Below are positions 1-11,100 of a stretch of 64,000 nt of DNA, one piece after another. The stretch is taken from positions 124,001 to 188,000 of the forward strand of contig JAACMV010000008.1 of the NCBI GenBank assembly GCA_010909725.1, in the 5' to 3' direction. Under the pieces are notes generated by a model. It saw only the letters and a program-made list of their open reading frames with translations. It searched no databases and was not told the DNA's origin. This DNA comes from Picochlorum sp. 'celeri'. Lineage: Eukaryota; Chlorophyta; Trebouxiophyceae. Position 1 is the first letter of the stretch, and the number at the start of each line of letters is the position of its first letter. The translations under genes were made by a program, and so were the position numbers.

Positions 1-1204
1 CCAGTCTACATCCCCTAGAACACGTACGCTCGGAATGAAATCATAATCTAAAGTTAAAGTTAATGCGGATGCTGAGTCACCAAATCCTCTCGTATGTATC
101 GGCGATTGGGGTTTTCACTCAGCACTGCACGTGTACCCTCCCCACATCATCCATCAGGATGAGTTTGTCATGATATCAATGGCCAATACAGACCCCAATC
201 TATACTATAGAGGAGCAACTAGCTTTGCGCTTCCACCCATGCTCCGATACCCCAGCATCAACAATGTAATGGCTCTCTCCACAAGCCCTTGATGGGTCGC
301 GATGAGCTGCGCTGATCCAACTACGCTAGTAGTCCCTGAGGATACCCCATTGCAACCTACTATTGCTCAATTTCAATATTTAGATATCTTGGTGCAAGGA
401 TGATTATTAATATCCACCCACATATGCCGCTCACGGTGAATCTTGTCTGGAGCGTGAGCATCGGACACGAACAGATATTCTCATTATCAGTCGACAATCC
501 GCCTTCTAAACCCCTTATATTGGATTTAAAAATATAATTGATCACTTATATATGAAGAATTCTCATGTATTCCGCCAACGAGATGCACTTGTCAAACCGA
601 GCTTGTACGAGGCCAGGGCTGGGACAAGAGACTGATCTCTATACGTTGGATTTTGTCCTTCCGCTCAATATATAACATGGCAAGGTACTCAGAAACATAT
701 CTGAAGATCATCCATGAGAAATCCATGGGCAGCTCGAGGCGATCTGCCTCCATCTTGGCTTCTCAATTCCCCCTCAAGAATATTCTACTGTATCCCGCAT
801 CTTACAGCGTCATGCTGCATTGCAGTGTCAAAATGGAGCTGCAATTGCACATGTGTACGAGTGTAGCGCGTAGATCTCGCGGTAACTTGGCCGGCACGAG
901 CACTTGTTGGAGAGTTTGCCAGAGCCAAGACAGTTCCTTGGTTTAGAGTTTAGACCATAGTTTGTATTGACGCATCGCCATCACCAATCTACCTCGAATT
1001 CACGCTGCTCTAGTTCCATGACATATACTAGACCAATATCAGTCCATTCGCAGGTGAACAACCGATCGTGGAAAGGTATTTCCGTTCATCCGCTTCCCCC
1101 ATGGGCACCATGGACAAACAGGCCGATGAAGCCAACGCGCCGTCCGAGATGAGAGTATCTAGTGATTCGTCGCAACCGGGTACTCCACATTTCTATTTTC
1201 CATC
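1..1204. other. No recognisable gene
   Basis: About 1.2 kb upstream of the RRM gene. Short open frames exist on both strands (for example 653-946 on +), but their translations are not recognisable, carry no domain and show no flanking splice logic. No tRNA-like cloverleaf, repeat array or mobile-element end was seen. It may hold the 5' UTR or promoter of the gene starting at 1205, or the end of a gene outside the window. Confidence 0.5.
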
Positions 1205-3762
1205 ATGTCTTTGAGTATGGATGATCCTCCCAACTCCCGGGTATTCGTGGTAGCCGGGAGGAATACATCGGTACGTTTAGTCTCCATGAGGTTCAGGCTC
1301 CTGGCACTCGATTTCTCCGTGTCTTCAGGGTCAGTCCAATGGTCCATGTATCTCACTCTATGCTCCCAATATTGCAGTCTGAGTACTTGAGGAATGTTTT
1401 CGAGCAGTATGGAACGGTATCTTTCGTGAAATACCTGCGAGACAAAGGTAAGGTGTCATCTCTCTTCGTGGCCAGCGAGTTTGGCTCTGTTTGTGCTGCG
1501 ACCGGGGTTCTGGTGGGATGGAACGAATAGGTGCCCTCTGTGTGGCTATATGATGCGCTCAATTGCAAATTTGCCCGCGATATTTCTGTGGGTTCGTAGA
1601 CGGTGACGCAACCGTGGCCTTGGTTCCTTGTCCCATCAAGGTTCATGAGCGACCGATGGAAGCCGATGTATCTAGAAGGGTGTTGTTTGGGTACATTGGC
1701 ATCCATTGTTGCATGCATGGTTGCCAATATTCCTGATCAGAGCTCACAGTTCAATGTGTATCACTTCCATGACATGGGGCGAGGGTGGATGGTGAACCTG
1801 GTTGAGTTGAGTATGTTGTCATCTGACACAGGAATGCTGACAGGTGTCCTTTTTTTTTTCTATGTGCAGGCGTGGCTTATGTCAAATATACCAAGGCATC
1901 AGCAGCGGCTTTGGCGATAGAGAATCTTCATGAGGCGACTCTGAATGGTGGACAGGGGCCGAGGCTCAAGGTTATGCTTGCAGAATCTCCCCATGCGAGG
2001 TATGTGCTTCATGCAAACACTTCCATGTTTCAGATGGGTTTGCTGCGATAATTATGGCGGTATGGATGTTGTACTTTTACATATTAATACATTGGTATTT
2101 ATTGCTCGTAGGAACATTCCCAGGGTCCAATATAGTGAGTTTGCAGCAGAAAAGCAACCTTTGCCGGTTTCTGGAATGGACCCAGACAATGTCCCACCGA
2201 AGTCTCGTCTTTTCATGGTGGTTCCTAAGCACGCAAATGGTAGTGAAATAGAAGAAAAGATGAGAGGGTTTCCAGGAATGCAGTATTGCAAGACGGATTT
2301 GATTGCATCAAAGGGGATTGCCTTTGTCAAGTACTCGTCATCATCAGCAGCCCACACTGCTATGGAAGCAGTGCAGGCAGCCGGGGGCATAGCCGGTTAT
2401 AGGGTGAAAGTAATGCTTGCAGAGCCTAAATCACAGCGCTTTTCTGGTCCATCTAATGGAATGTATGATCCAAGAGGTGAGCAGCACTCGCTGATATCCT
2501 CCAAGTTCATGGAAAATGATCAGCGGATCTTTTATTCAGCTAGTCCAAATTACTATGATGGAATTTTGCAAAGTGATTATGGATCTGGATTTGCCCAAGG
2601 GCTGACGAGTCTCATGGGCACATTTTCTGACAAACAAGGAGGGTTTGGTGCAAGGGAGGGTCTAACCATCTCGTCTGCAAACAATGTGGATATCTCGTAT
2701 GGAAGTAAATCACTTGGTGATGTGTCAGAAACCATTCATAAGCAGCATAGCAATCAAGGGCAGAATGTAGATCTGAATGCTGTTCCTCCAGGAAACCGTT
2801 TGTTTGTCGTTGTTCACAAAAGTGTGAATGAGGAAGCTCTTGCAATGGTGTTCCGCTGCTTCCCAGGAATGGAGTACCTCGATCTCAAGAGAGATCGTCT
2901 TTCTGGTCGAAGCAAAGGCTTTGCGTATGTGAAATATTATTCCCTGGATAGTGCCAAAGCGGCACAGGCCAGCCTCAATGGTATGGAGTTCCCACAAGGG
3001 AGTGGCTGCATGCTGAAAGTTTTGTTTGCAGCACCACTGAATGTTTCGAGGGCCAGACAAGGAGAATTTTCTTCGGTAAGCGTGTCATCAACGAATTCTG
3101 ATGTACAGAACTCGCCAGCAAAGGGTTTCTTTGACACGCCATCCCAGGATGGGGTATCAGCAGCTACAAACTTTCAGCTCCCTTCCCCAAACACAAGCGA
3201 TTCAGTGGGCCAGTTTGCATATGGCACGCAATACTTGATCAATTCTGCAAGAACAGATTTGTCTTCTGCATCACACGAGAGTATAATTTCTCCACTCTCT
3301 TCTCCACTTAGGGATAGGCATGTGCAGCAAGATTGCAATGGAAACAGCAATGGTGAACAATCCTTGGGGGAGTTCAAGCTCGACTTTGGCATTTTTGAAG
3401 GTGCTGATGAGAGTCAAGAGGCCACAAATATGATGGCTGGACTTTCACTTGGTAAATCAGAAATGGATGCGATCAGAGACTCTGTCGAATCTTCCTACGG
3501 ATCGTTTTCAGCCGAAACAAAATCTTCAAAGGCGGAAAACTCGGTATACTCTGTTTTGAAGGAACCTTTGCCAGTGGAAGAGATTGAGGACATGTTCAAA
3601 AAATCTGGCCATGTAGAAAATGTGGAACTTTTTGGCTCAAAGCTGGCAAAGATTCAATTCTCTGATGAACATGCTGCAAAGCATGCCATGAGAATGGCAG
3701 ATGACCTTGCTGCAGTCGTCTCCATCTCCCATCTCTTGCCAGAAAAGACAGCATATGAATGA
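1205..3762 (+). CDS. RBM45-like multi-RRM RNA-binding protein
   Basis: Probable nuclear or cytoplasmic RNA-binding protein. Proposed exons are 1205-1270, 1378-1447, 1870-1999 and 2112-3762 (638 codons plus stop); all junctions are GT-AG (gtacgt, gtaagg, gtatgt donors) and restore frame. RRM1 is built from exons 1-3 (RNP2-like RVFVVAG, RNP1-like GVAYVKY). RRM2 starts at SRLFMVVPK with GIAFVKY, RRM3 at NRLFVVVHK with SKGFAYVKY. A weak fourth RRM-like stretch lies near the C-terminus (NSVYSVL to KIQFSD). The linker between RRM3 and the end is Ser/Asn-rich and probably disordered. Tandem RRMs with this spacing and the GRN-type first RRM resemble RBM45/DRB1 and its plant relatives; a Mei2-like protein is the alternative, but the Mei2 C-terminal RRM is not evident. 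Intron 2 (422 bp) is unusually long for this window. Confidence 0.75.
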
Positions 3763-4550
3763 ACTGCGGATGTTCAATGAATATAGAATATAGAATAGAC
3801 TGGGGACACTCAAAAAGCTGCAATGCTTCATTTTGGGACCTTGTATTGTATTGCTGGGTAAGCAATATCCAATTTTGGGCAAGGAGCCTGGAAGGTGTAC
3901 CTAGTGCAAGAGCAGAATGATGACTCAATGAAAATGACATTTGAATAAAGAAAGAGAGTGTATATGTATGTACGTATCCTCACAGGATGCACCATCAGGA
4001 CATGGCCTCAGATTCATCACAAGTCTCCACTGAGCAAGTGGCAGCGATGTTTCAAGGGGGCCATGCTCTTCCCATATGATTATATTTGATGATGTAACAT
4101 CTCAATCAAGTTCTTTCTGCTCAGAGAAACGCATCAATGCATGTGTGGTTGTTCGTCACATACCACGTATGAGTTTGGCTGCATTATTGCCGTGTTGTTG
4201 AACTCATGAAATGCATTCTTACGCTGTAAGCCCAGATGAGACATGCCTCTCCCTATGTCAACCCTCACCAGGACGAGATGATCAGGCACATGTCACGAGA
4301 TTCCTCTCAAGAACCTCAGCATCCTAGATGGATCAAAGCAAGCCCAGAGACAAGGACTACTGGGAGTGCCATCAAGCATGCATCGATCCCGCAGTCGGTC
4401 AACGAGGCCACTGGATAGGACCACCTCGTCATTCGGCGCTAGGACAAAATGCGGCGACTACCTACCATGAAATGGCACAATGCGGCATTCTAGTACCGAA
4501 TCATCGACCATCTCCACGCACAATTTTATTGAGAAATAAATTAAAGTACA
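3763..4550. other. Intergenic region
   Basis: About 790 bp between the RRM gene and plastid uS17. It holds the 3' UTR of the RRM gene, with AATAAA at about 3944 and TGTAA near 4095, and the promoter and 5' UTR of the uS17 gene. Short open frames at 4236-4681 overlap the uS17 start and look spurious. No RNA gene was recognised. Confidence 0.5.
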
Positions 4551-4889
4551 ATGAACCTCCAAACAAGCTCTTTCCGTGGAACGCAGATGGCAACTCGTGT
4601 GGGTGTTGCACAACCACGCGCAGCACAGTCCTTGGTTGTCCGCGCTGCTCAGACGTTGCAGGGCAAAGTTGTATCAGTTAACCAGAATAAAACAACTATA
4701 GTTGCTGTTGAGAATATCACCGTGCATCCATTGTACAGCAAGCGTGTGAAGCGCACGACAAGGTACACGGCCCATGACGAGCGTGGAGAGTGTCAGATTG
4801 GAGATGTCGTGAAATTGGTTCCTTGCCGTCCATTATCAAAGAAGAAGAGATTCACAGTGGAGGATATTGTGATGAAGGGCAACAATTGA
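4551..4889 (+). CDS. rps17: Plastid 30S ribosomal protein uS17, nuclear-encoded
   Basis: Small-subunit protein of the chloroplast ribosome that binds 16S rRNA. 112 residues in one exon. The first about 32 residues are Ser/Thr/Arg-rich and free of acidic residues, with a VVRA/AQ junction typical of a plastid transit-peptide cleavage site. The mature part is a complete uS17: the LQGKVVSVNQNKTT strand, HPLYSKRVKRTTRY and the GDVVKLVPCRPLSKKKRF motif. Bacterial-type length and the transit peptide argue for the plastid rather than the mitochondrial version. A TGTAA element lies 59 nt after the stop. The gene is convergent with the SAC phosphatase; the two stop codons are 87 bp apart. Confidence 0.92.
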   Translation: MNLQTSSFRGTQMATRVGVAQPRAAQSLVVRAAQTLQGKVVSVNQNKTTIVAVENITVHPLYSKRVKRTTRYTAHDERGECQIGDVVKLVPCRPLSKKKRFTVEDIVMKGNN

Positions 4890-4947
4890 TGCATTCCCTT
4901 TGGCGGTAGTAGTTTCATTCTTGTATAGTGTCACAGACTTTTAGCAA

Positions 4948-4952
4948 TGTAA
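4948..4952 (+). terminator. TGTAA poly(A) element of the uS17 gene
   Basis: TGTAA occurs 59 nt past the uS17 stop, within TGTAAAAC. Green algae of the chlorophyte lineage use TGTAA as the polyadenylation signal. The assignment is by position only. Confidence 0.45.
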
Positions 4953-4976
4953 AACAATTCCAATGACAACATCATT

Positions 4977-6907
4977 TTACCTAGATTCCCAAGGAATGCT
5001 CAGATCTGGTCGCAGCATCGGGGAGTCGACCAAGTATTTGCCATATTTCTTCACATTGTGGACAATGGCTATTGCCAAGAAGAGAAGCAGCCAGACTTTT
5101 TGGATGGCTTCCAGCGTGAACACGTGTTGTGTTGAACCCAATAGAACAAAATTCTTGTGCGCCAGAACCACTAGGATGGTGGCGAGGATGAGGGGAATTG
5201 CAGGGGAGATCCTGATGGAAGAAGCTGCTCTGGCACCTGCATCAGAAGGATACTCTTTCATGTATATGTTTGCACAACATTGCCGCGTCAGATACACACA
5301 TACCATCTTTATCTGGTTTGAATGTTCCTGTTACCAGATCTAATGCATCTTGCTTCCCTCCGTCCTTGAAGTTGTTAAGGAAGTACCTTGTCATACTCTT
5401 GACACCGTCATCAAGCAGTCCTGCAAGATCCCTCTTTCCTGTTCTTGTGAATGCAGATTTCATCGCACCAGTACCTGCATACTGCCTTGAAATCTCGTCT
5501 CCATGGTCTGCCCAAATGACACGGAAGATTTTCTCCAGCTCTGGATAGGCTGTGCTGAATCCCTCCCCGTCTGCAAGGAGACCTTTTGCATGAAGGACCC
5601 CCTCCAAGGATTTACGAGCCAGCATACCCTGTACAACATTCGTTCTATCCAACGTATCAATACAATTCGTTCGAAATACACCAGTCTGCCTGGACGTTGG
5701 CGCCTGTCCGTTCACTGTCAAACACCCAAAGTCTTTGTGCATGCCAGAAATTTGATCCCACAATTTTGACAGATTCTGGTACTTGGTAGATCCGCACTCT
5801 TTATGGAAATCAAATGGAACAAACTTGAAATTTGAGATTTCTCTGCTCACAGCTTCTGCTGCGGATGCATACGCATCACTCAGACGTCCCTCTCTGCCAG
5901 TCAGGTTGGCCAGGTTAATTGCAGTTACTGCTCCATAATTCTTCGACAGAGACGAGACATGGCTCTTTAGGACAGCTTCACTCCTTCCAGATGGCCCAAT
6001 AGATATTGGTATTTTATATTTTAGGTTGGGAGTCTGGCTCCACATGACTGGGATTGAACCTCGCACCTGGACAAACGATGTAATGGAACCATCATGGAAT
6101 TCCACAATTTGCTCACTTTCAACAAAATTTGCAACATTAGCATCAGTGTCCGCCCCTCGTCTCCACTGGCGCGTTCCAGGGCGTTTGGCGGATCTTCTCG
6201 CGATGATGGTAAGCGTGGATGACATGTCAGCCCCATTCCTCTTGAATCGTATGCCTTTGATCTGTGAGATAAATCCCTTCATGATTGTTGGCACAAACTT
6301 TTCTGCGCCCGCCTCTGCATCATGTATGAGCACACCCTCATGTAAATGATAATGACTTGTCAACCAAACCAGAGTACACAAAGAACGCACCAATCAAAGG
6401 AAGCGCAAGGACCCTATTCCATGTCAACCAAGGATCAGCCCTCTGCCATGCAGATGCCGAATCGCCTGCATCCAAGTGCTTCTGAGAACACAACGTAATA
6501 TCGCCACCAGCAGATAAAAACATGCCGCCACCATACTTTGATGGATCGACAGCATCCTGCATCGTTCGAATAAGGCTCCTGTCATGTGATGATGCACTTG
6601 AACCAGACAACACTCGAGTCTTTGCTACCAAAAACACGGGAAATCCCCTCAAAATCCCCACTTCTCTTGCATCCGTTACAACAATTAAAGAGCTTGATTG
6701 TTTCATGCGGGAAAATCCCAGAACACCGAAAACATCAGTGTACGAGTGCGTAATATCCTCCTTGTCAACCAGCTGCAGTGTGCCAGAAGACAAGTCGCAC
6801 GTAAGGGATTGACCCAAACTCTTCCCCTTCCACCATGGTTGTAAAACTACAATATCACCCAATCTTTGCATACGCAAAACTGGATAAAAATCAATCTCCC
6901 CGATCAT
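4977..6907 (-). CDS. SAC1-type phosphoinositide phosphatase, ER/Golgi membrane
   Basis: Removes phosphate from phosphoinositides, mainly PI4P, at ER/Golgi membranes. Exons on the minus strand are 6907-6391, 6314-5304 and 5236-4977, giving 595 residues (yeast and human Sac1 are about 590-620). The catalytic CX5R(T/S) motif reads CIDTLDRTN with the nucleophilic Cys near residue 387. Other SAC hallmarks are ANFVESEQIV, SFVQVRGSIPVMW, FDFHKECG and QYAGTGAMK. Two C-terminal transmembrane segments (about residues 518-536 and 550-568) match the Sac1/plant SAC6-8 type. The first intron (76 bp) was placed at gtgcgt...gatgcag because this restores the WN...LI...KFVP spacing of the family. The start ATG overlaps the TGA of the small upstream ORF in an ATGA. 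Confidence 0.9.
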
Positions 6908-7161
6908 CGTGAACCCGAATCTTGCTTCCTTTCTTCTAGGGAATCCGACTTCTTTTCACCCTTCCAAATGCTGGCTGTCGTATTGGATCGCGTCTCTTGA
7001 TCCAAAAGTCTCACTTGTTTTTCAATTTCCGATTCCGTTTGGCCCAGGATGGAATCAGTCTGTTTATTCTGTCGCAGAGAATACCAGCAAATCGAAGCAA
7101 CGCCAATTCCTGCACCAAGTTGAGTCAGGATTTGTCCTATACTTGTTTTCGCGTGAGCCAT
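6904..7161 (-). CDS. Small single-pass membrane protein, unknown
   Basis: Not recognised. From the ATG at 7161 it encodes 85 residues: a hydrophobic segment at about residues 8-28, then a charged, Gln/Glu/Lys-rich tail likely to be helical. The frame stays open upstream with ATGs at 7212, 7230, 7257 and 7347, so the true N-terminus is unsure; a TATA-like CTATATAG on the minus strand near 7290 would favour the ATG at 7257. Its TGA overlaps the start codon of the SAC phosphatase by 4 bp in the order typical of translational coupling, which is odd for a eukaryote. It could be a real small protein, perhaps an organelle assembly factor by size and topology, or a chance frame over the SAC 5' UTR. 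Confidence 0.45.
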   Translation of the reverse strand: MAHAKTSIGQILTQLGAGIGVASICWYSLRQNKQTDSILGQTESEIEKQVRLLDQETRSNTTASIWKGEKKSDSLEERKQDSGSR

Positions 7162-7394
7162 GTACCTATTACTGACAAATAATTCGCCAGGCAGTCGGTC
7201 AGGAGGCTCCATTTGGTCTCTGTAAAGCATCTTCTCTCCATGACAAACGAGCCCCATCAAAGCAAATCGTTGAAAGGCATATATGTTTCTATATAGAAAT
7301 ACACATCCATTGCCTTTTGATTTGTAAAGGACCCTGATTTCTGTCATCAATCACATGAGAAAAGATTTCAGATTTCAGTCTTTTGTATATTGCG

Positions 7395-7994
7395 ATGCCG
7401 CTGTCTCCTGTAGACACCTGGTCGATTCAAGACGTTCAGGTCTACCTCGATGAGTTAGGATTGGGTAATCTGAAAGCCATCTTTCTAAAGAATGGCGGTG
7501 GGTTATTTGCCTTGGTTATGTATTTCTCCACATTAAATTGATTGGGATTTTCGATATGTCACAATACTCGTGCAGTTGATGGAAAAGATCTATCGTCTTT
7601 CACCAAGTCAGACTTGACTCAGGAGTTGGGTGCAACAGAGTTGCAGGCTCGCAAGATTTTGAATGACATTGAATCTCGCAGAAATGCGCCAGCTACTCAG
7701 AGTGCCATGGGATATCCAGCTCAAAGTACAGCACCAGTGCAGCAGCAGAATGTACCAGTGGTTACAACTCACATGGTGACACCAGCACCAGTTGTTGCCA
7801 CACAGGGACCTTATCAGTATCATTATTACCAGAGGGAGCGATATGTGGGTGGAATCACATGGGTGATTGCCATTTTATTCTGCTTTCCGTGTATATTTTG
7901 TTGTCCTGTCGATGAACGGCAGCCTGTGGCACAGATGACTGTTGTCACAACCCAGCCAACACATCCTCCGCAAGGACAGCATGTGACGCGGTGA
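7395..7994 (+). CDS. SAM-domain protein with C-terminal membrane anchor
   Basis: Exons 7395-7497 and 7576-7994 (intron 78 bp, gtgggt...tgcag) give 173 residues. The intron lies inside the SAM domain and joins KNG to VDGKDL, restoring a complete fold: W at residue 9, the VYLDELGL helix, the F...NGVDGKDL turn, the LTQELGA helix and a final RKILNDIE helix (about residues 6-68). A Gln/Pro/Val-rich linker of about 50 residues follows. Then comes a short aromatic, Cys-rich membrane segment (GGITWVIAI...PCIFCCPVDER) near residues 128-153 and a short tail. SAM domains usually mediate oligomerisation, so a membrane-tethered scaffold is plausible; no partner is evident. The C-terminal CC-rich segment resembles small Pro/Cys-rich membrane proteins of protists, but I cannot name the family. 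Confidence 0.78.
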
Positions 7995-8135
7995 TCCCAG
8001 CATGCGAATGGATGAGTTTTTTTTTTTGAAGCAATAAAAATAATGGGCGTGATACATACAATCCAGTCGACCTAAATTACAAATTTATCATCTTTTGATC
8101 TTGCATGTAAGGAATGGAACTCTGTCATTATGGAC

Positions 8136-11100
8136 TCAGTGTTTCTCACACCATATTCTTGCGTTTTGGAACATCTTCAGCCAAGGGCCGGGCTGTTTTG
8201 CATCGAGTCCGAGGTCGCTTGGATACCAAGGATTCTGCCACATCAAGAATGCTCTTTCTGGATGAGGCATCATGGCCAAGTGACGACCATCTTTCGAGCA
8301 AAGTGCAGCAACGCCATCGGGAGATCCGTTGGGATTGAATGGATACGTTTCTGTTGGGTTTCCAGCTGGATCGCAGTAGCGTATTGGTGCAAGGTTGCCC
8401 TCATCGACGCTTGCTCTCACTGATGCATCAGGGAAGATGACTTTTCCTTCACCATGAGCACACCAGACACCAAGGGTTGTACCTTCCATGCCTTCCAACA
8501 TGACTGCTGGGGATTTTTGAATTTGGACACTGCTCCATCGACTCTCGAATCTACCTGATGAGTTGTGAATGAACCTTGGCTGCTCAGCATCATCCAAGAC
8601 ACCATTTGTGGCTGGAACCCATCCTAATAGGGCCATTAATTGGCATCCATTGCATATTCCAAGAGAGAATGTATCTGGTCTCGAGTAGAAAGCATCAAAC
8701 TGAGCTCTAAGGGACTCGTTAAATCGAATAGTTCCTGCCCATCCCTTTGCAGAGTCCATGACATCAGCATATGAAAATCCTCCAACAAATACGACTCCTT
8801 GGAAGTTCTCCAGAGAAGCTCTTCCTTGCAATAAGTCTTGCATAGTGACATCCCAAGGCTCCATACCAGCATGTGAGATTGCGGCTGCCATTTCTCTGTC
8901 ACCATTGCTTCCCTCTTCCCTCAAAATAGCAACTTGTGGCTTGTTCTTCTTCTCTAATATTGCCTTGTCTGTCCACTGTGGTACAAATGGAACTTTCCAT
9001 ACAGGTGCTTCCCTCGTCATCTGAACCGACTCTTCTGATGCAACACACTCTGAGGCACACTGCAGTTTTTCCAATTTGAAGGCTGTGCTCTCCCAAACAG
9101 CACGGGATGTTGCCAAATCTTCACTCACAACCTGTTCTCCATCAACTGTAATTGATACGTGTTTATTACTTGTGGTCGATCCAATTGCAATTGCAGGTAC
9201 ACCTGCAGAAGCGTAGGAGCTGATGATGTTATCTGCATCGTTCTTGCTCACTTCTAGTACCAATCCAAGTTCCTCTGCAAAAAGGGTGGCAAATTTACCC
9301 ATAGCATCCTTGGTAGGTGACTCTAAAGTAAGATTTATTCCTCTGTTTCCTGAGTAAGCCATCTCCAAAGCAGCAACTGCCAATCCTCCGTCAGATATGT
9401 CATGACCTGCGAGGAGCTTGCCTTCTTTCAAGAGCGCCTGAGTGACCTTGTATGCACTAGTCAGAGTGGATATCTTGACATCAGGAGAAGAATCTCCAAC
9501 TTGAGAAAATACCTGAGCCAAAGCAGAACCTCCGAGTCGTCTGTGGCCTTCAGCAATGTCAACATGAATCAAGACGGAATCGTCGCTCTTCAGGTCTGGT
9601 GTCACAACCTGAGTGATGTCAGGGCAGGTCACATATGCAGAGACCACCAAATTTCCTGGTGCCATCACAGTCTCACCTGCAGCTGATGCCGCCATTGAGA
9701 GAGAATCTTTTCCTCCATCTACGGCGATACCCATCTCAACCATTGCATCTCGAAGTGCTGTTGCGGCATCATACATGATAGCTCCTTCAGAAGCCATTTT
9801 TGCAGCATACATCCAATTCACAGACGCTTTGATATCCTCCAGTGATGTTGATGCAGCCCATACAATATTTGTAACAGCTTCTCCCAAAGCCATCCGAGAC
9901 ATTGCACTTGGGTTAATGAAACCCTTGAGAGGTTGCTCACCAATAGAGGTAGCAGCTCCAGTGTACCCAGTGTGGCTCTGAGCCATTACGGCAACATCAG
10001 AAACAGGGAGCTGTAATGGCCCACAGCACTGCTGCTGTGCGACAAGACCTGTGACTGATCTATCAACTTTGGTTGTCAAAAAGCGCTTGGAGCAGACTGA
10101 TGGGAGTTTCAGCACTCTCTCCAGTGCTGAACTGATCGTTGTTCCATCTGGAATTGTGAGAGGAACGAGAGGTTCGTCCCGCCTTGAAAATTTGTACGTC
10201 TTGTTTGGCATATCTCCAAGAACCTTCTCCAGGTCCAAATCTACTGGATTCTGTGTGCCTTCTGGGGCTTCCTTGTCAACAAGGACAACCTTTCCACTTC
10301 CATCGATTGACCCAATAATTTGGATGTTGCACCGCTCTCGAGTGCAAATACTCTCAAGCAGCTCCCTCTTGTCTGGCTTAATGAGCAAACAATCATTCTC
10401 TTGATATTCTGCACCCCAGATCTCAAGCACACTCATGGTCTTGTCTCCTAGCTTGATTGCCCGGACATCGATCTCGGCTCCAAGAGGATAAATTATTTCC
10501 TTCACCACATTGCAATTTCCACCGGCACCTTGGTCATGAATCTGTTCAATTGGATTATTTTCTCCTAGCTCAACACAAGCGCGCACAACTCTCCACAATT
10601 TTTGGGCTACTTCGGCATCACCTCTTTGAACAGCATTAAAATCGAGATCAGCTGACAGGGATCCTGATGGAACAGATGATGCAGCTCCACCACCCATACC
10701 AATGCGATATGCGGGGCCACCAATCTTCACAATCAACATTCCAAGCTCTGGATCGTTCTTTTCCAGGTGGTGGTGATCAATTTGCCCGAGTCCAGCACTG
10801 AACATGATTGGCTTGATCCACTCTCGCCTCTCACCATTTGGAAGACGTTGCCCAAACGTTCTCGTGTATCCAGCAATCATTGGCTCTCCGAATTTATTAC
10901 CGTAGTCTGATGCACCATTAGATGCATCAATAAGTATTTGCAATGGAGAAGCCAACGTCGATGGGTATTCAAAGCTCTGATCCTCCCACTCCATCTGATA
11001 TCCATCAATGTTGAGATTTCCCACACAATATCCAGATGTTGATGCTCCCATGATTGATCCAATTCCAGTTGCGTGTGTATCACGGATACGTCCACCAGCA

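Noticed and set aside
653..946. 97-codon open frame near the window start
   Set aside because: No ATG-supported domain, unrecognisable composition, no splice context.
4236..4681. Open frames overlapping the uS17 start
   Set aside because: They overlap the certain uS17 gene in another frame and have no recognisable protein sequence.
6337..6412. Alternative SAC intron with donor gtcctt at 6412
   Set aside because: The donor is poor and the joined protein loses the WN...LI...KFVP spacing; gtgcgt at 6390 with acceptor at 6315 restores it.
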